A stretch of DNA of 41,425 nucleotides, taken from Paracraurococcus ruber. GTDB taxonomy: Bacteria; Pseudomonadota; Alphaproteobacteria; Acetobacterales; Acetobacteraceae. The notes under the pieces were generated by a model. That model was not told where the DNA came from, searched no databases, and was given only the letters and a program-made list of their open reading frames with translations. The translations under genes were made by a program, and so were the position numbers. Position 1 is the first letter of the stretch, and each line of letters begins with the position of its first letter. Positions 1 through 8,359 of the stretch are shown piece after piece. Where the stretch lies: positions 1 through 41,425 of the forward strand of contig NZ_SMOA01000035.1 of the NCBI RefSeq assembly GCF_004353985.1, read 5' to 3'.

Positions 1-32
1 CCAGGCGGCCGGCATGGATGCCGGCCGCCTGG
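1..32 (-). terminator. Strong hairpin downstream of the amino-acid receptor gene
   Basis: Perfect 13-bp inverted repeat (positions 1-13 and 20-32) with a 6-nt loop, lying 42 nt beyond the stop codon of the minus-strand gene ending at 75. There is no clear U tract, and the hairpin touches the window edge, so it could belong to a convergent gene outside. Confidence 0.5.
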
Positions 33-74
33 CGGCGCCGCGGGCGGCGGCCGCGCCGCCGGCGCGCTGCGGCC

Positions 75-1100
75 TCAGCGGATCGGCGGCGCGTATTGCA
101 GGCCGCCCTGGGTCCACAGCGCGTTGATGCCGCGCGGCACGCCCATGGGGGTGATGTTCCTCTCCCAGCTTTCGCCGAAATTGCCGACCTGGCGGATGAT
201 CCGCACCGCCCATTCGTTGTCGACGCCCATGGCCCGGCCGAACTCGCCCGACCGGCCGAGCAGCCGCTGCACATCCGGGTTCGGGCTGTTCATGAAGCTG
301 TCGATGTTCTTGCTGGTGATGCCCAGCTCCTCCGCCGTCACCATGGCGAAGTGGGACCAGCGCACCACGTCGAACCAGCGCCAGTCGCCCTTGCGCACCA
401 CCGCGCCCAGCGGCTCCTTCGAGATGATCTCGGGCAGCAGCACGTATTGCTCGCCCTCCCGCCCTTCCGCCGCGCGGAAGCTGGCGAGCGAGGAGGCGTC
501 GTTCGTGTAGGCGTCGCAGCGGCCGCTGCGGAAGGCCTGGCGGATCTCCTCCGGCTGCTCGATCACCACCGGCGTCATGCGCATGCGGTTGGCCCGGAAG
601 TAGTCTGCCAGGTTCAGCTCCGTCGTCGTGCCGGGCTGCACGCAGACCGTGGCTCCGTCCAGCTCCTTCGCGCTTTTGACGCCGAGCGACTGCTTCACCA
701 TGAAGCCCTGGCCGTCGTAGAAATTCACGCTGGCGAAGGCGAGGCCGAGCTGCACCTCACGGCCCATGGTCCAGGTGGTGTTGCGCGCCAGCATGTCCAC
801 CTCGCCCGACTGCAGCGCGGTGAAGCGCACCTGCGAGGTGGTGGGGACGAAGCGCACCTTGTTCGCATCGCCTAGCACCGCGGCGGCGACGGCGCGGCAG
901 GTGTCCACGTCCAGCCCGGTGAAGTTGCCGCGCGCATCCGGCAGCGCGAAGCCGACGGCGTTGATGGAGACGCCGCAGACCAGCTGCCCGCGCGCGCGGA
1001 TGGCGCCGAGCGTGTCCGGCGCTGTCTGCGCCAGCGCCGTCGTTGCCGCGAGTGCCAACCCGATGAGCGCCATGCCGGCGCGTCCCGCCCACTGAACCAT
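75..1100 (-). CDS. Amino-acid ABC transporter periplasmic substrate-binding protein (AapJ-like)
   Basis: A 341-residue periplasmic receptor of the SBP_bac_3 family, closest in appearance to AapJ, the general L-amino-acid receptor of alphaproteobacteria. The N-terminus is a Sec signal (hydrophobic residues about 9-24, likely cleavage after ALA in TALAQ). Family-like blocks follow: ARGQLVCGVS, GLDVDTCRAVAAAVLGD, VRFTALQSGEVDMLARNTTWT, and C-terminal GVDNEWAVRIIRQVGNFGE. Length matches AapJ (about 340 residues). I chose the ATG at 1100 because GGAGAAGGA lies just upstream and the signal peptide begins there; an upstream in-frame ATG at 1175 would bury the signal. The cognate permease and ATPase genes are not in the window, so substrate and partners are inferred from family only. 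Confidence 0.88.
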   Translation of the reverse strand: MVQWAGRAGMALIGLALAATTALAQTAPDTLGAIRARGQLVCGVSINAVGFALPDARGNFTGLDVDTCRAVAAAVLGDANKVRFVPTTSQVRFTALQSGEVDMLARNTTWTMGREVQLGLAFASVNFYDGQGFMVKQSLGVKSAKELDGATVCVQPGTTTELNLADYFRANRMRMTPVVIEQPEEIRQAFRSGRCDAYTNDASSLASFRAAEGREGEQYVLLPEIISKEPLGAVVRKGDWRWFDVVRWSHFAMVTAEELGITSKNIDSFMNSPNPDVQRLLGRSGEFGRAMGVDNEWAVRIIRQVGNFGESWERNITPMGVPRGINALWTQGGLQYAPPIR

Positions 1101-1527
1101 CACGCCCTGTCCTTCTCCAAGCCGCGCTGCTGCGGCCCGCGTTGCAGCTTCGGCGTGCCGCCGCCCGTCATGCAAGCATGGGCTGTCGCCCGTCCTGCAG
1201 ATCCGGGCTGCCGCCGACGATGCAACGGCATGCCGACGCCCGCGAAGCGAGATCGTTTCCTGCAGCTTCCGTGCCAGGAACGAGTGGGTAAGAACGCTGG
1301 TGGCGACACGCTCTCACATTTGCCAAACAGAAACGTATATTATGTTCAATCCTTGCGCTGCACAGCAGCATCGGTCTAACCGGGAACGCCGTCGCATGCC
1401 GCGTCGGCATTTGACGCGAGAGAGTGGAAGGTTCGGGGGCATCTGATCCCCGGCCATGTCCGGTTGCGCGCCGCGCGACCGGCGGGCTGCTCTTGCGGCC
1501 GAAGCACAGCCATCGGGAGACATCGCT
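1101..1527. other. Divergent intergenic region with an AT-rich island
   Basis: 427 nt between divergent genes. I see no coding region. A conspicuous AT-rich stretch lies at about 1311-1351, and a small dyad ATGCCG-cgt-CGGCAT at 1396-1410. The region probably holds the promoters of both flanking genes. Confidence 0.5.
1320..1346 (+). promoter_or_regulatory. Possible promoter of the GH16 gene
   Basis: TTGCCA at 1320-1325 and TATGTT at 1341-1346 are separated by 15 nt inside the only AT-rich stretch of this intergenic region. The spacing is shorter than the usual 17 nt, and the same island could instead drive the minus-strand receptor gene. Low confidence. Confidence 0.25.
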
Positions 1528-2436
1528 TTGAGCAGCCCATTCTTCGAGAGCTTCGACAATGGCGTCGGCGCATTGACGCATCGCTGGGGTAGCGGCATCG
1601 ACACCAGCGTGCGCGGACAGGTCACCGTCAGCGGCGACAGCGGCATGATGGAGCAGCCCTGGGGCGCCGCCGCCGGCCATGGCTACGGCACCTACACCGT
1701 CGTCGCCAAGCTGAACGGCTACGATGCCGGGCCGGCGGCGCTGCTGTGGCCGGGCAACGACAAGTGGCCGGGCCCCGAGATGGACATCGTCGAGTTCATC
1801 AACGGCCACGCCTACAGCGCGCTGCACTGGGACAATGGCGGCCGCGACGGCTACCGCGTCATCGAGTATTCGGGTCTCGATGCCGGCCAGACGCACACCT
1901 ACACGCTCGACTGGCAGCCTGGCCGTGTCACGGTCGCGGTGGATGGCCGGACCTACGGCAGCTACACCGACAACGTCTCCGCCGATTACGACCATGGCGG
2001 CGTCAACCAGACGATGAGCATCATGAATCGCGGCTGGAACACCTCCATCACCGTCTACGAGATCGGCTATTCGCCGAACGGCGGCGGCGGCAGCGTCACC
2101 CGGAGCGAGACGCCGGAGGAGACGACGCGCCAGGACACGCCGACGGCGTCCGTGTCCGTCTCCGCGCCGGCCGCGGTAGACATCATTTCCGCACCGGCGT
2201 CCGGCGGCGACCGCCCGGTGATCCATGTGCGGCTTGACACGATCGGCGTCGGCCATGTCGTCGACAACTTCCAGCAGGGCGAGACGCTGCTGAGCCTGGA
2301 TGGCTACGGCGCCGGCGCGCGCATCGACAACCTTGGCGGCGGCACCTTCCGCATCACCGCCGAGAACTGGGCCTGGGACGAGATCCGCCTCCCCGGCGTC
2401 AGCGACCTGAAGTCCAGCGACTACATCCTGACCTGA
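1528..2436 (+). CDS. Secreted glycoside hydrolase family 16 protein with a type I secretion tail
   Basis: A 302-residue GH16-type endo-beta-glucanase/exopolysaccharide glycanase. The catalytic signature EMDIVE (pattern ExDxxE, nucleophile and acid/base glutamates) is at about residues 86-91, inside the fold segment with WPGNDKWPGP and the later SALHWDNGG and YTLDWQPGRV blocks. The last 80 residues (DNFQQGETLLSLDGYG, then LPGVSDLKSSDYILT) resemble the C-terminal end of RTX/type I secreted proteins, which are exported without an N-terminal signal. I chose TTG at 1528 because GGGAGA (1515-1520) stands 7 nt upstream and the protein then begins directly at the catalytic domain (SSPFFESFDNG). An in-frame ATG at 1456 has no good ribosome-binding site. 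The substrate is unknown; a role in processing the cell's own exopolysaccharide is inference. Confidence 0.8.
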   Translation: MSSPFFESFDNGVGALTHRWGSGIDTSVRGQVTVSGDSGMMEQPWGAAAGHGYGTYTVVAKLNGYDAGPAALLWPGNDKWPGPEMDIVEFINGHAYSALHWDNGGRDGYRVIEYSGLDAGQTHTYTLDWQPGRVTVAVDGRTYGSYTDNVSADYDHGGVNQTMSIMNRGWNTSITVYEIGYSPNGGGGSVTRSETPEETTRQDTPTASVSVSAPAAVDIISAPASGGDRPVIHVRLDTIGVGHVVDNFQQGETLLSLDGYGAGARIDNLGGGTFRITAENWAWDEIRLPGVSDLKSSDYILT

Positions 2437-2445
2437 AGGGACGGC

Positions 2446-2480
2446 GCGGCCCGGGCCGCCCGGACGTCGCGACGGCGTCC
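2446..2480 (+). terminator. Tandem hairpins after the GH16 gene
   Basis: Two dyads start 10 nt after the GH16 stop codon: a 14-nt palindrome at 2446-2459, and GGACGTCG/CGGCGTCC (one G-T pair, 3-nt loop) at 2462-2480. There is no U tract. Confidence 0.4.
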
Positions 2481-2943
2481 GGCGTCGTGCCATGCGTCGC
2501 GGCCGGGGCGCCTGGGCTGGTCCCGTCTCCGCTACGGGGGGCGGACGCGTCCTCGCCAACCCCGGCCGGGGCGGCGCCGCACGCCTCAATGCACCGGGTG
2601 CGCCTGCGCCGGCCGCCGCGGGTCGGCCAGCGCCTGGCGCGCGGCCACCCCCGCACCGGTGAGCCGGCGCCGAAGTCATGCCTCCGGCCACCACCCGGGC
2701 GCGCCTGCGGTCGGTCGAGGCTGCGGGCCGCTGCGGGCAGGGGGCGCGGCGCGGCGGCCCTACCCGGGCCGGACGCGACGCAGCGCCTCGCCAGTCCGGC
2801 GCCTTGGCCGGGATGCGGGCGCCTGCGCCGCCATGGTCACGCCCTTCGGCGATCCGCCCCTGGCCCGGGGGCGCCGCGCGACGGGCTTGCGGGCGGCCTG
2901 GATCGCGCCGGGGCGTACCCTCGGCGCGGCCGGCGGCGATGCG

Positions 2944-2971
2944 GCGGCGCGGCTCCGGTGTCGCGCGCCGC
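2944..2971 (-). terminator. Hairpin after guaA
   Basis: Perfect 8-bp arms GCGGCGCG (2944-2951) and CGCGCCGC (2964-2971) with a 12-nt loop, 8 nt past the guaA stop codon on the minus strand. No U tract. Confidence 0.35.
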
Positions 2972-2979
2972 GGGCCGCC

Positions 2980-4575
2980 TCACTCCCACTCGATGGTGCC
3001 GGGCGGCTTGCTCGTGATGTCGTAGGTCACGCGGTTGATGCCGCGCACCTCGTTGACGATGCGGCCAGCGACGCGTGTCAGGAATTCCATGCTGAAGGGA
3101 TAGACATCGGCCGTCATGCCATCCGTGCTGGTCACGGCGCGCAACGCGCAGGCCTGGTCGTAGGTGCGGCCATCGCCCATCACGCCCACGGTGCGCACCG
3201 GCAGCAGCACCGCGAAGGCCTGCCAGATGGCATCGTACAGGCCGGCGGCGCGGATCTCCTCCAGGTAGATGAGGTCCGCCTTGCGCAGGATGTCGGCCTT
3301 TTCCCGCGTCACCTCGCCCGGGATGCGGATGGCGAGGCCCGGCCCGGGGAAGGGGTGCCGGCCGATGATCGCCTCCGGCATGCCCAGCTCGCGGCCCAGC
3401 GCCCGCACCTCGTCCTTGAACAGCTCGCGCAGCGGCTCGACCAGCCGCATGCGCATATGGCTGGGCAGGCCGCCGACATTGTGGTGCGACTTGATGGTGA
3501 CGGACGGGCCGCCGGTGGCCGAGACGCTCTCGATCACGTCCGGATAGAGCGTGCCCTGCGCCAGGAAATCGGCGCCGCCGAGCTTCGCCTGCTCCTCCTC
3601 GAACACCTCGATGAACAGCCGGCCGATGGTCTTGCGCTTCACCTCCGGGTCCGTCACGCCGGAAAGCTGGCCGAGGAACAGGTCGGACGCGTCGCGGTGC
3701 ACCAGGCTGATGTTGAAGCGGTCGCGGAAGGTGCTGACCACCTGCTCCGTCTCGCCGGCCCGCATCAGCCCGTGGTCGACATAGATGCAGGTGAGCTGGT
3801 CGCCGACCGCCTCATGGATCAGCACCGCGGCGACCGAGCTGTCGACGCCGCCGGACAGGCCGCAGATCACGCGCCCCGTGCCGACCTGGGCGCGGATGCG
3901 CGCCACCATCTCGGCGCGGAAGGCGCCCATGGTCCAGTCGCCGCGGCAGCCGCAGACCAGGTGGGTGAAGTTGCGCAGCAGCGCGCCGCCATGCGGCGTG
4001 TGCACCACCTCGGGGTGGAACATGGTGCCATAGTAGTGCCGGGCGTCATCGGCGATCAGCGCGAAGGGCGCGCCCTCGCTGCTCGCCACCACGCGGAAGC
4101 CGGCGGGCAGCCGGGTGATGCGGTCGCCATGGCTCATCCAGACCTGCTCGCGCGCGCCCTTGGCCCAGATGCCCTGGGTGATGGCGCATTCGCCGGTGAC
4201 GTCCACATGCGCGCGGCCGAATTCGGCGGGGTGCCCGCCCTCCACCAGCCCGCCGAGCTGGGTCGCCAGGGTCTGCTGCCCGTAGCAGATGCCGAGCACG
4301 GGCAGCGCGCTCTCGAAGACATAGGCCGGGGCGCGGGGCGAATCGCCCACGGTGACGCTGGCCGGGCCCCCGGAGAGGATGATGCCCTTCGGCGCGAAGG
4401 CGCGGATCCGCGCGTCCTCCGCCGTGTAGGGCCAGATCTCGCAATACACCCCGGTCTCGCGCAGCCTTCGGGCGATCAGCTGGGTGACCTGGCTGCCGAA
4501 ATCGAGGATGAGGATGCGGTCATGGCCCGCGGCGACGGGCGCGGCCGCGGGGCCAACGGTGGCGGGCGCGTTCAT
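2980..4575 (-). CDS. guaA: GMP synthase (glutamine-hydrolysing)
   Basis: Converts XMP to GMP using glutamine and ATP, the last step of guanine nucleotide synthesis, in the cytosol. 531 residues, the normal size for the fused enzyme. The N-terminal class I amidotransferase domain starts at [17 protein letters not shown] and carries nucleophile Cys97 in LGICYGQQ and the FHPEVVHTP histidine/glutamate block. The ATP-pyrophosphatase domain has the P-loop [10 protein letters not shown]. The C-terminal dimerisation domain ends in the hallmark [16 protein letters not shown] prefer ATG at 4575 (AAGG 6 nt upstream) over ATG at 4590. It is the last gene of a same-strand run HAD > rsmB > GNAT > guaA, 70 nt after the GNAT gene. 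Confidence 0.98.
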   Translation of the reverse strand: MNAPATVGPAAAPVAAGHDRILILDFGSQVTQLIARRLRETGVYCEIWPYTAEDARIRAFAPKGIILSGGPASVTVGDSPRAPAYVFESALPVLGICYGQQTLATQLGGLVEGGHPAEFGRAHVDVTGECAITQGIWAKGAREQVWMSHGDRITRLPAGFRVVASSEGAPFALIADDARHYYGTMFHPEVVHTPHGGALLRNFTHLVCGCRGDWTMGAFRAEMVARIRAQVGTGRVICGLSGGVDSSVAAVLIHEAVGDQLTCIYVDHGLMRAGETEQVVSTFRDRFNISLVHRDASDLFLGQLSGVTDPEVKRKTIGRLFIEVFEEEQAKLGGADFLAQGTLYPDVIESVSATGGPSVTIKSHHNVGGLPSHMRMRLVEPLRELFKDEVRALGRELGMPEAIIGRHPFPGPGLAIRIPGEVTREKADILRKADLIYLEEIRAAGLYDAIWQAFAVLLPVRTVGVMGDGRTYDQACALRAVTSTDGMTADVYPFSMEFLTRVAGRIVNEVRGINRVTYDITSKPPGTIEWE

Positions 4576-4645
4576 GGCGCCTTGCAGCATAGCTCCCCGT
4601 CCGCCGCAAGCGTTGCGGTCCCGGCGCGGCCGCGCGGCGGCCCCG

Positions 4646-5254
4646 TCAGGACCCTTCCGGCGCCGTCGCCGTAGCCGCCAGCAGGGTGTCGATCGGGTCC
4701 CAGACGAAAGCGAGCTGCTCCATCGCCTGGCCGGCGAAGCGGATCATCTCCCGCCCGGCCTGCCGGCCGCCCAGGCGCTGGTAGAACCAGCGCGTCGGGT
4801 TGTCCCGCAGCACCCACAGCATCGCCGACCGGCAGCCCACCGCCGCCAGATGCGCCGCCATGGCCCGCATCAGCCGCCGGCCGATGCCGCGGTCGCGGTA
4901 GTCCTCCAGCAGGTAGAGCGTCTCCACCTCCCCCTGCACCTCGCCCTGCAGCTTCCCCTGGGCCAGCCAGTCCCGCCGGGCATGGCCGCCGGAGACGAAG
5001 CCGATGATGGTCCCGCCCTCGGGGCCCGGGCGGCCGCCCGGCGCATCGGGGCCGGAGGCGACGGCGACGAAGACGGCATGGCCATGCCGGCGGTCGGCGA
5101 TCGCCCGCTCATAGCCCAGCGCGTGCCGCAGGGAAGAGAGACCGGTGAGGTAGGCTTCCGGCAGCACGCCGGCATAGGAGGAACGCCAGGTCGCGACATG
5201 GACGGCCCCGATGGCGGTGGCGTCGGCCGGCCCGGCACGGCGGATGCAGATCAT
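4646..5254 (-). CDS. GNAT family N-acetyltransferase
   Basis: A 202-residue GNAT-fold acyltransferase. The acetyl-CoA pyrophosphate-binding loop is visible as [12 protein letters not shown] (R/QxxGxG pattern) at about residues 116-127. It is preceded by the beta-strand [11 protein letters not shown] and followed by the C-terminal region with [12 protein letters not shown], which is the typical FYxxxGF-like element. The N-terminal [26 protein letters not shown] block is common in this family. The substrate cannot be read from sequence. It sits between rsmB (35 nt upstream) and guaA (70 nt downstream) on the same strand, so it is probably cotranscribed with them; nothing links its function to theirs. 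Confidence 0.88.
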   Translation of the reverse strand: MICIRRAGPADATAIGAVHVATWRSSYAGVLPEAYLTGLSSLRHALGYERAIADRRHGHAVFVAVASGPDAPGGRPGPEGGTIIGFVSGGHARRDWLAQGKLQGEVQGEVETLYLLEDYRDRGIGRRLMRAMAAHLAAVGCRSAMLWVLRDNPTRWFYQRLGGRQAGREMIRFAGQAMEQLAFVWDPIDTLLAATATAPEGS

Positions 5255-5289
5255 GCTGGACGCATCCCTTCCCTGGTCTCGCCCTGGTG

Positions 5290-6621
5290 TCAGGGCCCTC
5301 GCTGCAGGACGGCGGCGAAGAAGCCATCCGTGCCGTGCCGCCCGGGGCTGGTGAGCAGGTAGGGGCCCTCGGCCGGCGGATCCCCGGGCAGCCCCGCCGC
5401 ATCCCAGGCCTCGGCCAGGGGCAGCGGGACGAAGCCGGGATGGCGGCCGAGGAAGGCCGAGACCTGGTCCTCATCCTCCTCGGGCAGCAACGAACAGGTA
5501 GCGTAGACCAGACGCCCGCCGGGACGTACGAGTTCCGCGGCCATGTCCAGAATTTCACGCTGCTTCACGCAAAGCTCATCGAGGTCCCGCGAACCGGTGC
5601 GGAGCCGAGCGTCGGGATTGCGACGCCAGGTGCCCGTGCCGGTGCAGGGGGCATCCACCAGCACCCGGTCGAACTGACCGGCGCGGCGCTTCGCCCAGCG
5701 GTCGCCGGGTTCGAACAGGTGCCGCTCGGCATTGTCCACCCCGGCGCGGCGCAGCCGCCGCACCGCACCCTCCAGCCGGGGGGCGGAGACGTCGCAGGCG
5801 GTCAGCCGCCCCTTGTTCCGCATGGATGCCGCGAGGGCGAGGGTCTTGCCGCCGGCCCCGGCGCAGAGATCGGCGACGCGCAGGCCCGGGCGGGCATCGG
5901 TCAGCAGGGCGATCAGCTGGCTGCCCTCGTCCTGCACCTCGATCAGCCCTTCGGTGAAGGCGGCGGTCGCGGTGACCGGCCGGCGGGAGGGCAGGCGCAG
6001 CCCCCAGGGCGACCAGCGCGTCGGCTCGGTCTCGAGGCCCTCGGCCGCCAGGGCCGCGGCGGCCGCCTCGCGGGATGTCTTCAGCAGGTTGGCCCGCAGG
6101 TCGAGCGGGGCGGGCTGTTCCATCGCCGCCGCCTCCTCGGCCAGGCGGTCGCCGAAGCGGGCGCGGAAGCCGGGGATCACCCAGTCCGGCAGGTTCAGCC
6201 GCACGCCCTCGGGCATGGCCGGGTGGACCAGGCCCTGCACGCCCGCCGCCTGCTCCCGCGCCTTGGCAAGGGCGCGCAGCAATTTCTCCTCCGGCACGCT
6301 CAGCGGTTCGGGCGCGTATTGCCCGCCGGGAAAGGCCTTCGCCACGCCGGCCGCCTCCAGCCCCTCGGCCAGCAGCAGCTCCGCCGCCACCAGCATGCGC
6401 GGGGTCGGCCGGCACTGCACCTGGGCCAGCCACCAGTCCAGCCGCAGCCGCTGCCGCACCACGCCCCAGGCGCGGTCGGCGATGGCGCGCCGGTCGCCGC
6501 CGCCGATGTAGCGGCGGGTGCGGAAGAAGTCGTTGGCGATGGCGTCGGCAGGGCGCCTCGGCTGGGCTTCCAGCGCCGCCAGCAGGTCGATGGCGGCGGC
6601 CAGGCGGGCGGCCGGCGTCAT
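5290..6621 (-). CDS. rsmB: RsmB-type RNA m5C methyltransferase
   Basis: A 443-residue S-adenosylmethionine-dependent RNA cytosine-C5 methyltransferase, most likely for 16S rRNA. The N-terminal 140 residues resemble the NusB-like RNA-binding domain of RsmB. The methyltransferase core shows the SAM loop ADLCAGAGGKTLALA, motif IV VDAPCTGTGTWRRNPD with Cys326, and motif VI YATCS with catalytic Cys376. Both cysteines needed by this family are present. Its ATG overlaps the stop codon of the upstream HAD gene (ATGA), so translation is probably coupled. Alphaproteobacterial homologues are often just named RsmB/NOP family, so exact rRNA position specificity is inferred. Confidence 0.93.
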   Translation of the reverse strand: MTPAARLAAAIDLLAALEAQPRRPADAIANDFFRTRRYIGGGDRRAIADRAWGVVRQRLRLDWWLAQVQCRPTPRMLVAAELLLAEGLEAAGVAKAFPGGQYAPEPLSVPEEKLLRALAKAREQAAGVQGLVHPAMPEGVRLNLPDWVIPGFRARFGDRLAEEAAAMEQPAPLDLRANLLKTSREAAAAALAAEGLETEPTRWSPWGLRLPSRRPVTATAAFTEGLIEVQDEGSQLIALLTDARPGLRVADLCAGAGGKTLALAASMRNKGRLTACDVSAPRLEGAVRRLRRAGVDNAERHLFEPGDRWAKRRAGQFDRVLVDAPCTGTGTWRRNPDARLRTGSRDLDELCVKQREILDMAAELVRPGGRLVYATCSLLPEEDEDQVSAFLGRHPGFVPLPLAEAWDAAGLPGDPPAEGPYLLTSPGRHGTDGFFAAVLQRGP

Positions 6622-7286
6622 GCCAGGCGGTCCGGCAGGCTGGCGAGGTCCGGCAGGATGGTCGCCGTCCGGTCCAACCAGTATTCCGCCGGGCCGCCGG
6701 CCCGGTTCACCCAGAAGACCCGGAAGCCGAAGCGCTGCGCGCCGTAGGCATCCCAGGGGTTGGAGGAGACGAAGGCCACCTCATGCGGCTGGCAGCCGAA
6801 GCGGGCCGGCACCAGGGCATAGACCCGCGGGTCCGGCTTGAAGCAGCGCAGCGGATGCACCGACAGCACCTCGTCCAGCAGCGGCCCGAGGCCGCCGGCC
6901 GCGACCGAGCTGTCCAGCATCTCCGGCGAGCCGTTGGAGAGGATGGCGGTCGGGATGCCGCGGCTGCGGAGCGCCCGCAGCATCGGCGCCGCCTCGGGAT
7001 AGGCGTCGAGCGCCCGGTAGGCGGAGAGCAGGTCGGCGCGCAGCCCGGGATCGGCGATGCCATGCACCGCCAGCGCATGGTCCAGCGCCTTCTCCGTCAG
7101 GGACCAGAAGGGCTCGTAGGCGCCGGTGGCGGACAGGATCCAGCTCCATTCGGTCTGCTTGGCGCGCCAGAGGGCGGAGACGGCCGGCGCCGCCGCGCCC
7201 AGCCGCGCGGCATGGCGGCCGACCGCGGCATGCACGTCCAGCAGCGTGCCATAGGCGTCGAAGACGGCGGCGTTCGGGGCGGGCAT
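6618..7286 (-). CDS. HAD family hydrolase, haloacid dehalogenase type II
   Basis: 222 residues, the normal length for a type II (S)-2-haloacid dehalogenase-like protein. HAD motif I is VFDAYGTLLD at residues 8-17 (nucleophile Asp10), motif II is ILSNGSPEML at about 115-124, the motif III lysine is in CFKPDPRVY near 150, and motif IV is FVSSNPWDAYGAQRFGF at about 172-188. The YGTLLD and SSNPWD signatures favour the dehalogenase subgroup over phosphatases, but activity on haloacids is not proven by sequence. ATG at 7286 has GGAG about 8 nt upstream. The stop codon overlaps the rsmB start by 4 nt. A longer open frame reaching 8273 only runs antisense to the SDR gene. Confidence 0.9.
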   Translation of the reverse strand: MPAPNAAVFDAYGTLLDVHAAVGRHAARLGAAAPAVSALWRAKQTEWSWILSATGAYEPFWSLTEKALDHALAVHGIADPGLRADLLSAYRALDAYPEAAPMLRALRSRGIPTAILSNGSPEMLDSSVAAGGLGPLLDEVLSVHPLRCFKPDPRVYALVPARFGCQPHEVAFVSSNPWDAYGAQRFGFRVFWVNRAGGPAEYWLDRTATILPDLASLPDRLA

Positions 7287-7294
7287 CGGTTTCT

Positions 7295-7343
7295 CCAGGG
7301 GGGCGGGCCAGGGGGGGCCAGGGGGTGGGCCAGGGGGCGGGGG
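7295..7343 (+). repeat. G-rich degenerate tandem repeat (CCAGGGGG units)
   Basis: Four consecutive units beginning CCAGGGGG start at 7295, 7308, 7318 and 7330. They differ in length by 1-4 nt through added G, C or T. The array lies directly upstream of the HAD start codon on the opposite strand and gives several runs of five or more G. Confidence 0.7.
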
Positions 7344-7499
7344 CCGGCGGGGCTCGCGGCGGCCTGCGGAGGGTTGGAATAGGCGCCGTTCCGGGCCGCT
7401 GGCCAGGGGCCGCCGCCGCATGCGGCCGGCCGGTCTGGCCCTTCCGCGGCGCCGCGCGCAGACTGCCGGGCTCGACCCAACGAGGCGGGAGGAAACAGG

Positions 7500-8285
7500 A
7501 TGCAGAACCCGATGGCCCTGACGGGCCGCACCATCATCGTCACCGGCGCCGGCCAGGGCATCGGCCGCGCGATCAGCGAGCTGGTGCTGGGCCTCGACGG
7601 CAATGTCGTGCTGGTGGAGCGCAACCCGGAGACGCTGGCCGCGACCGCGGCCGAGATGGACGCGGAGCGCATCCTGGCGGTGCAGGGCAATGTCGCGGAG
7701 GAAGGATTTTCCGAGGATTGCGTCGCCCGGGCGGTGCAGCGCTTCGGCGCGGTGCATGGCCTGGTGAACAATGCCGGCATCACCCGCCCGGCCATGTTCG
7801 CCAAGATGACCATGCAGCAGTGGCAAGCGGTGATCGACGTGAACCTGACCGGCTGCTACCTGATGATGCAGGCGGTCGGCCGGCACATGATCGACCGCGC
7901 CAAGGCGGGCATGCCGCAGCCCGCCGGCACCACCGGCGCCATCGTCAACATCTCCTCCACCGCCGGCAAGCGCGGGTCGATCGGCCAGGTGAACTACTCG
8001 GCGGCGAAGGCCGGGCTGTTCGGCATGACCATGACCGGGGCGCGGGAATGGGCGCGCTACGGCATCCGCTGCAATTCGGTGGGCTTCGGCACGGTGGTGA
8101 CGCCGATGACGGAGGTGATCCGCAGCGACAAATTCGCCGAGCAGACGATGTCCCGCATCCCGCTGAACCGCTATGCCGACCCGCAGGAGGTGGCGCCGCT
8201 GATCTGCTTCCTGCTGAGCAACGGCGCCGTCTACATCACCGGCGAGAACATGACGGTGAGCGGCGGCAGCCACATGCAGCCCTGA
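7500..8285 (+). CDS. Short-chain dehydrogenase/reductase (SDR)
   Basis: A 261-residue classical SDR. It shows the cofactor-binding motif TGAGQGIG near residues 15-22, NNAG near 90-93, catalytic Ser in VNISSTAG, and the YSAAK signature (Tyr166, Lys170). VERNPE after the second strand has a glutamate in place of the basic residues of NADPH binders, which favours NAD(H). The C-terminal GGSHMQP end is like 3-oxoacyl-ACP reductase (FabG)-type SDRs. ATG at 7500 is preceded by GGGAGG (7487-7492) at 7-nt spacing. It is transcribed divergently from the HAD-rsmB-guaA run, and ends convergent with the alpha/beta hydrolase gene. The substrate is unknown. Confidence 0.92.
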   Translation: MQNPMALTGRTIIVTGAGQGIGRAISELVLGLDGNVVLVERNPETLAATAAEMDAERILAVQGNVAEEGFSEDCVARAVQRFGAVHGLVNNAGITRPAMFAKMTMQQWQAVIDVNLTGCYLMMQAVGRHMIDRAKAGMPQPAGTTGAIVNISSTAGKRGSIGQVNYSAAKAGLFGMTMTGAREWARYGIRCNSVGFGTVVTPMTEVIRSDKFAEQTMSRIPLNRYADPQEVAPLICFLLSNGAVYITGENMTVSGGSHMQP

Positions 8286-8306
8286 CGCGCCGACGGGGCA
8301 TGGCGG

Positions 8307-8338
8307 CGCGCGGGCGGCGGGTCGCTGTCGCCCGCGCG
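8307..8338. terminator. Bidirectional hairpin between the SDR and alpha/beta hydrolase genes
   Basis: Perfect 10-bp arms CGCGCGGGCG (8307-8316) and CGCCCGCGCG (8329-8338) with a 12-nt loop in the 74-nt convergent gap. No U tract on either side. Confidence 0.5.
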
Positions 8339-8359
8339 GCCCGTCTCACCCCGGCCGGG

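Larger units (their letters stand above)
2437..2979. other. Intergenic region between convergent GH16 and guaA
   Basis: 543 nt of very GC-rich sequence. The open frames here have no recognisable domains, no credible ribosome-binding sites, and run into guaA in antisense, so I call no gene. It holds hairpins near each flank: GCGGCCCGGGCCGC at 2446-2459, an 8-bp stem with a 3-nt loop at 2462-2480, and a hairpin at 2944-2971. Confidence 0.5.

Noticed and set aside
2487-3017. Open frames in the GH16-guaA gap as a hidden gene or pseudogene
   Set aside because: No homology-like segment, poor starts, and the frames run into guaA; I leave the gap as non-coding.
2659-4674. 671-codon open frame on the plus strand
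   Set aside because: It is antisense to guaA, has no recognisable domains and no ribosome-binding site; its composition is that of the complementary GC-rich codon frame.
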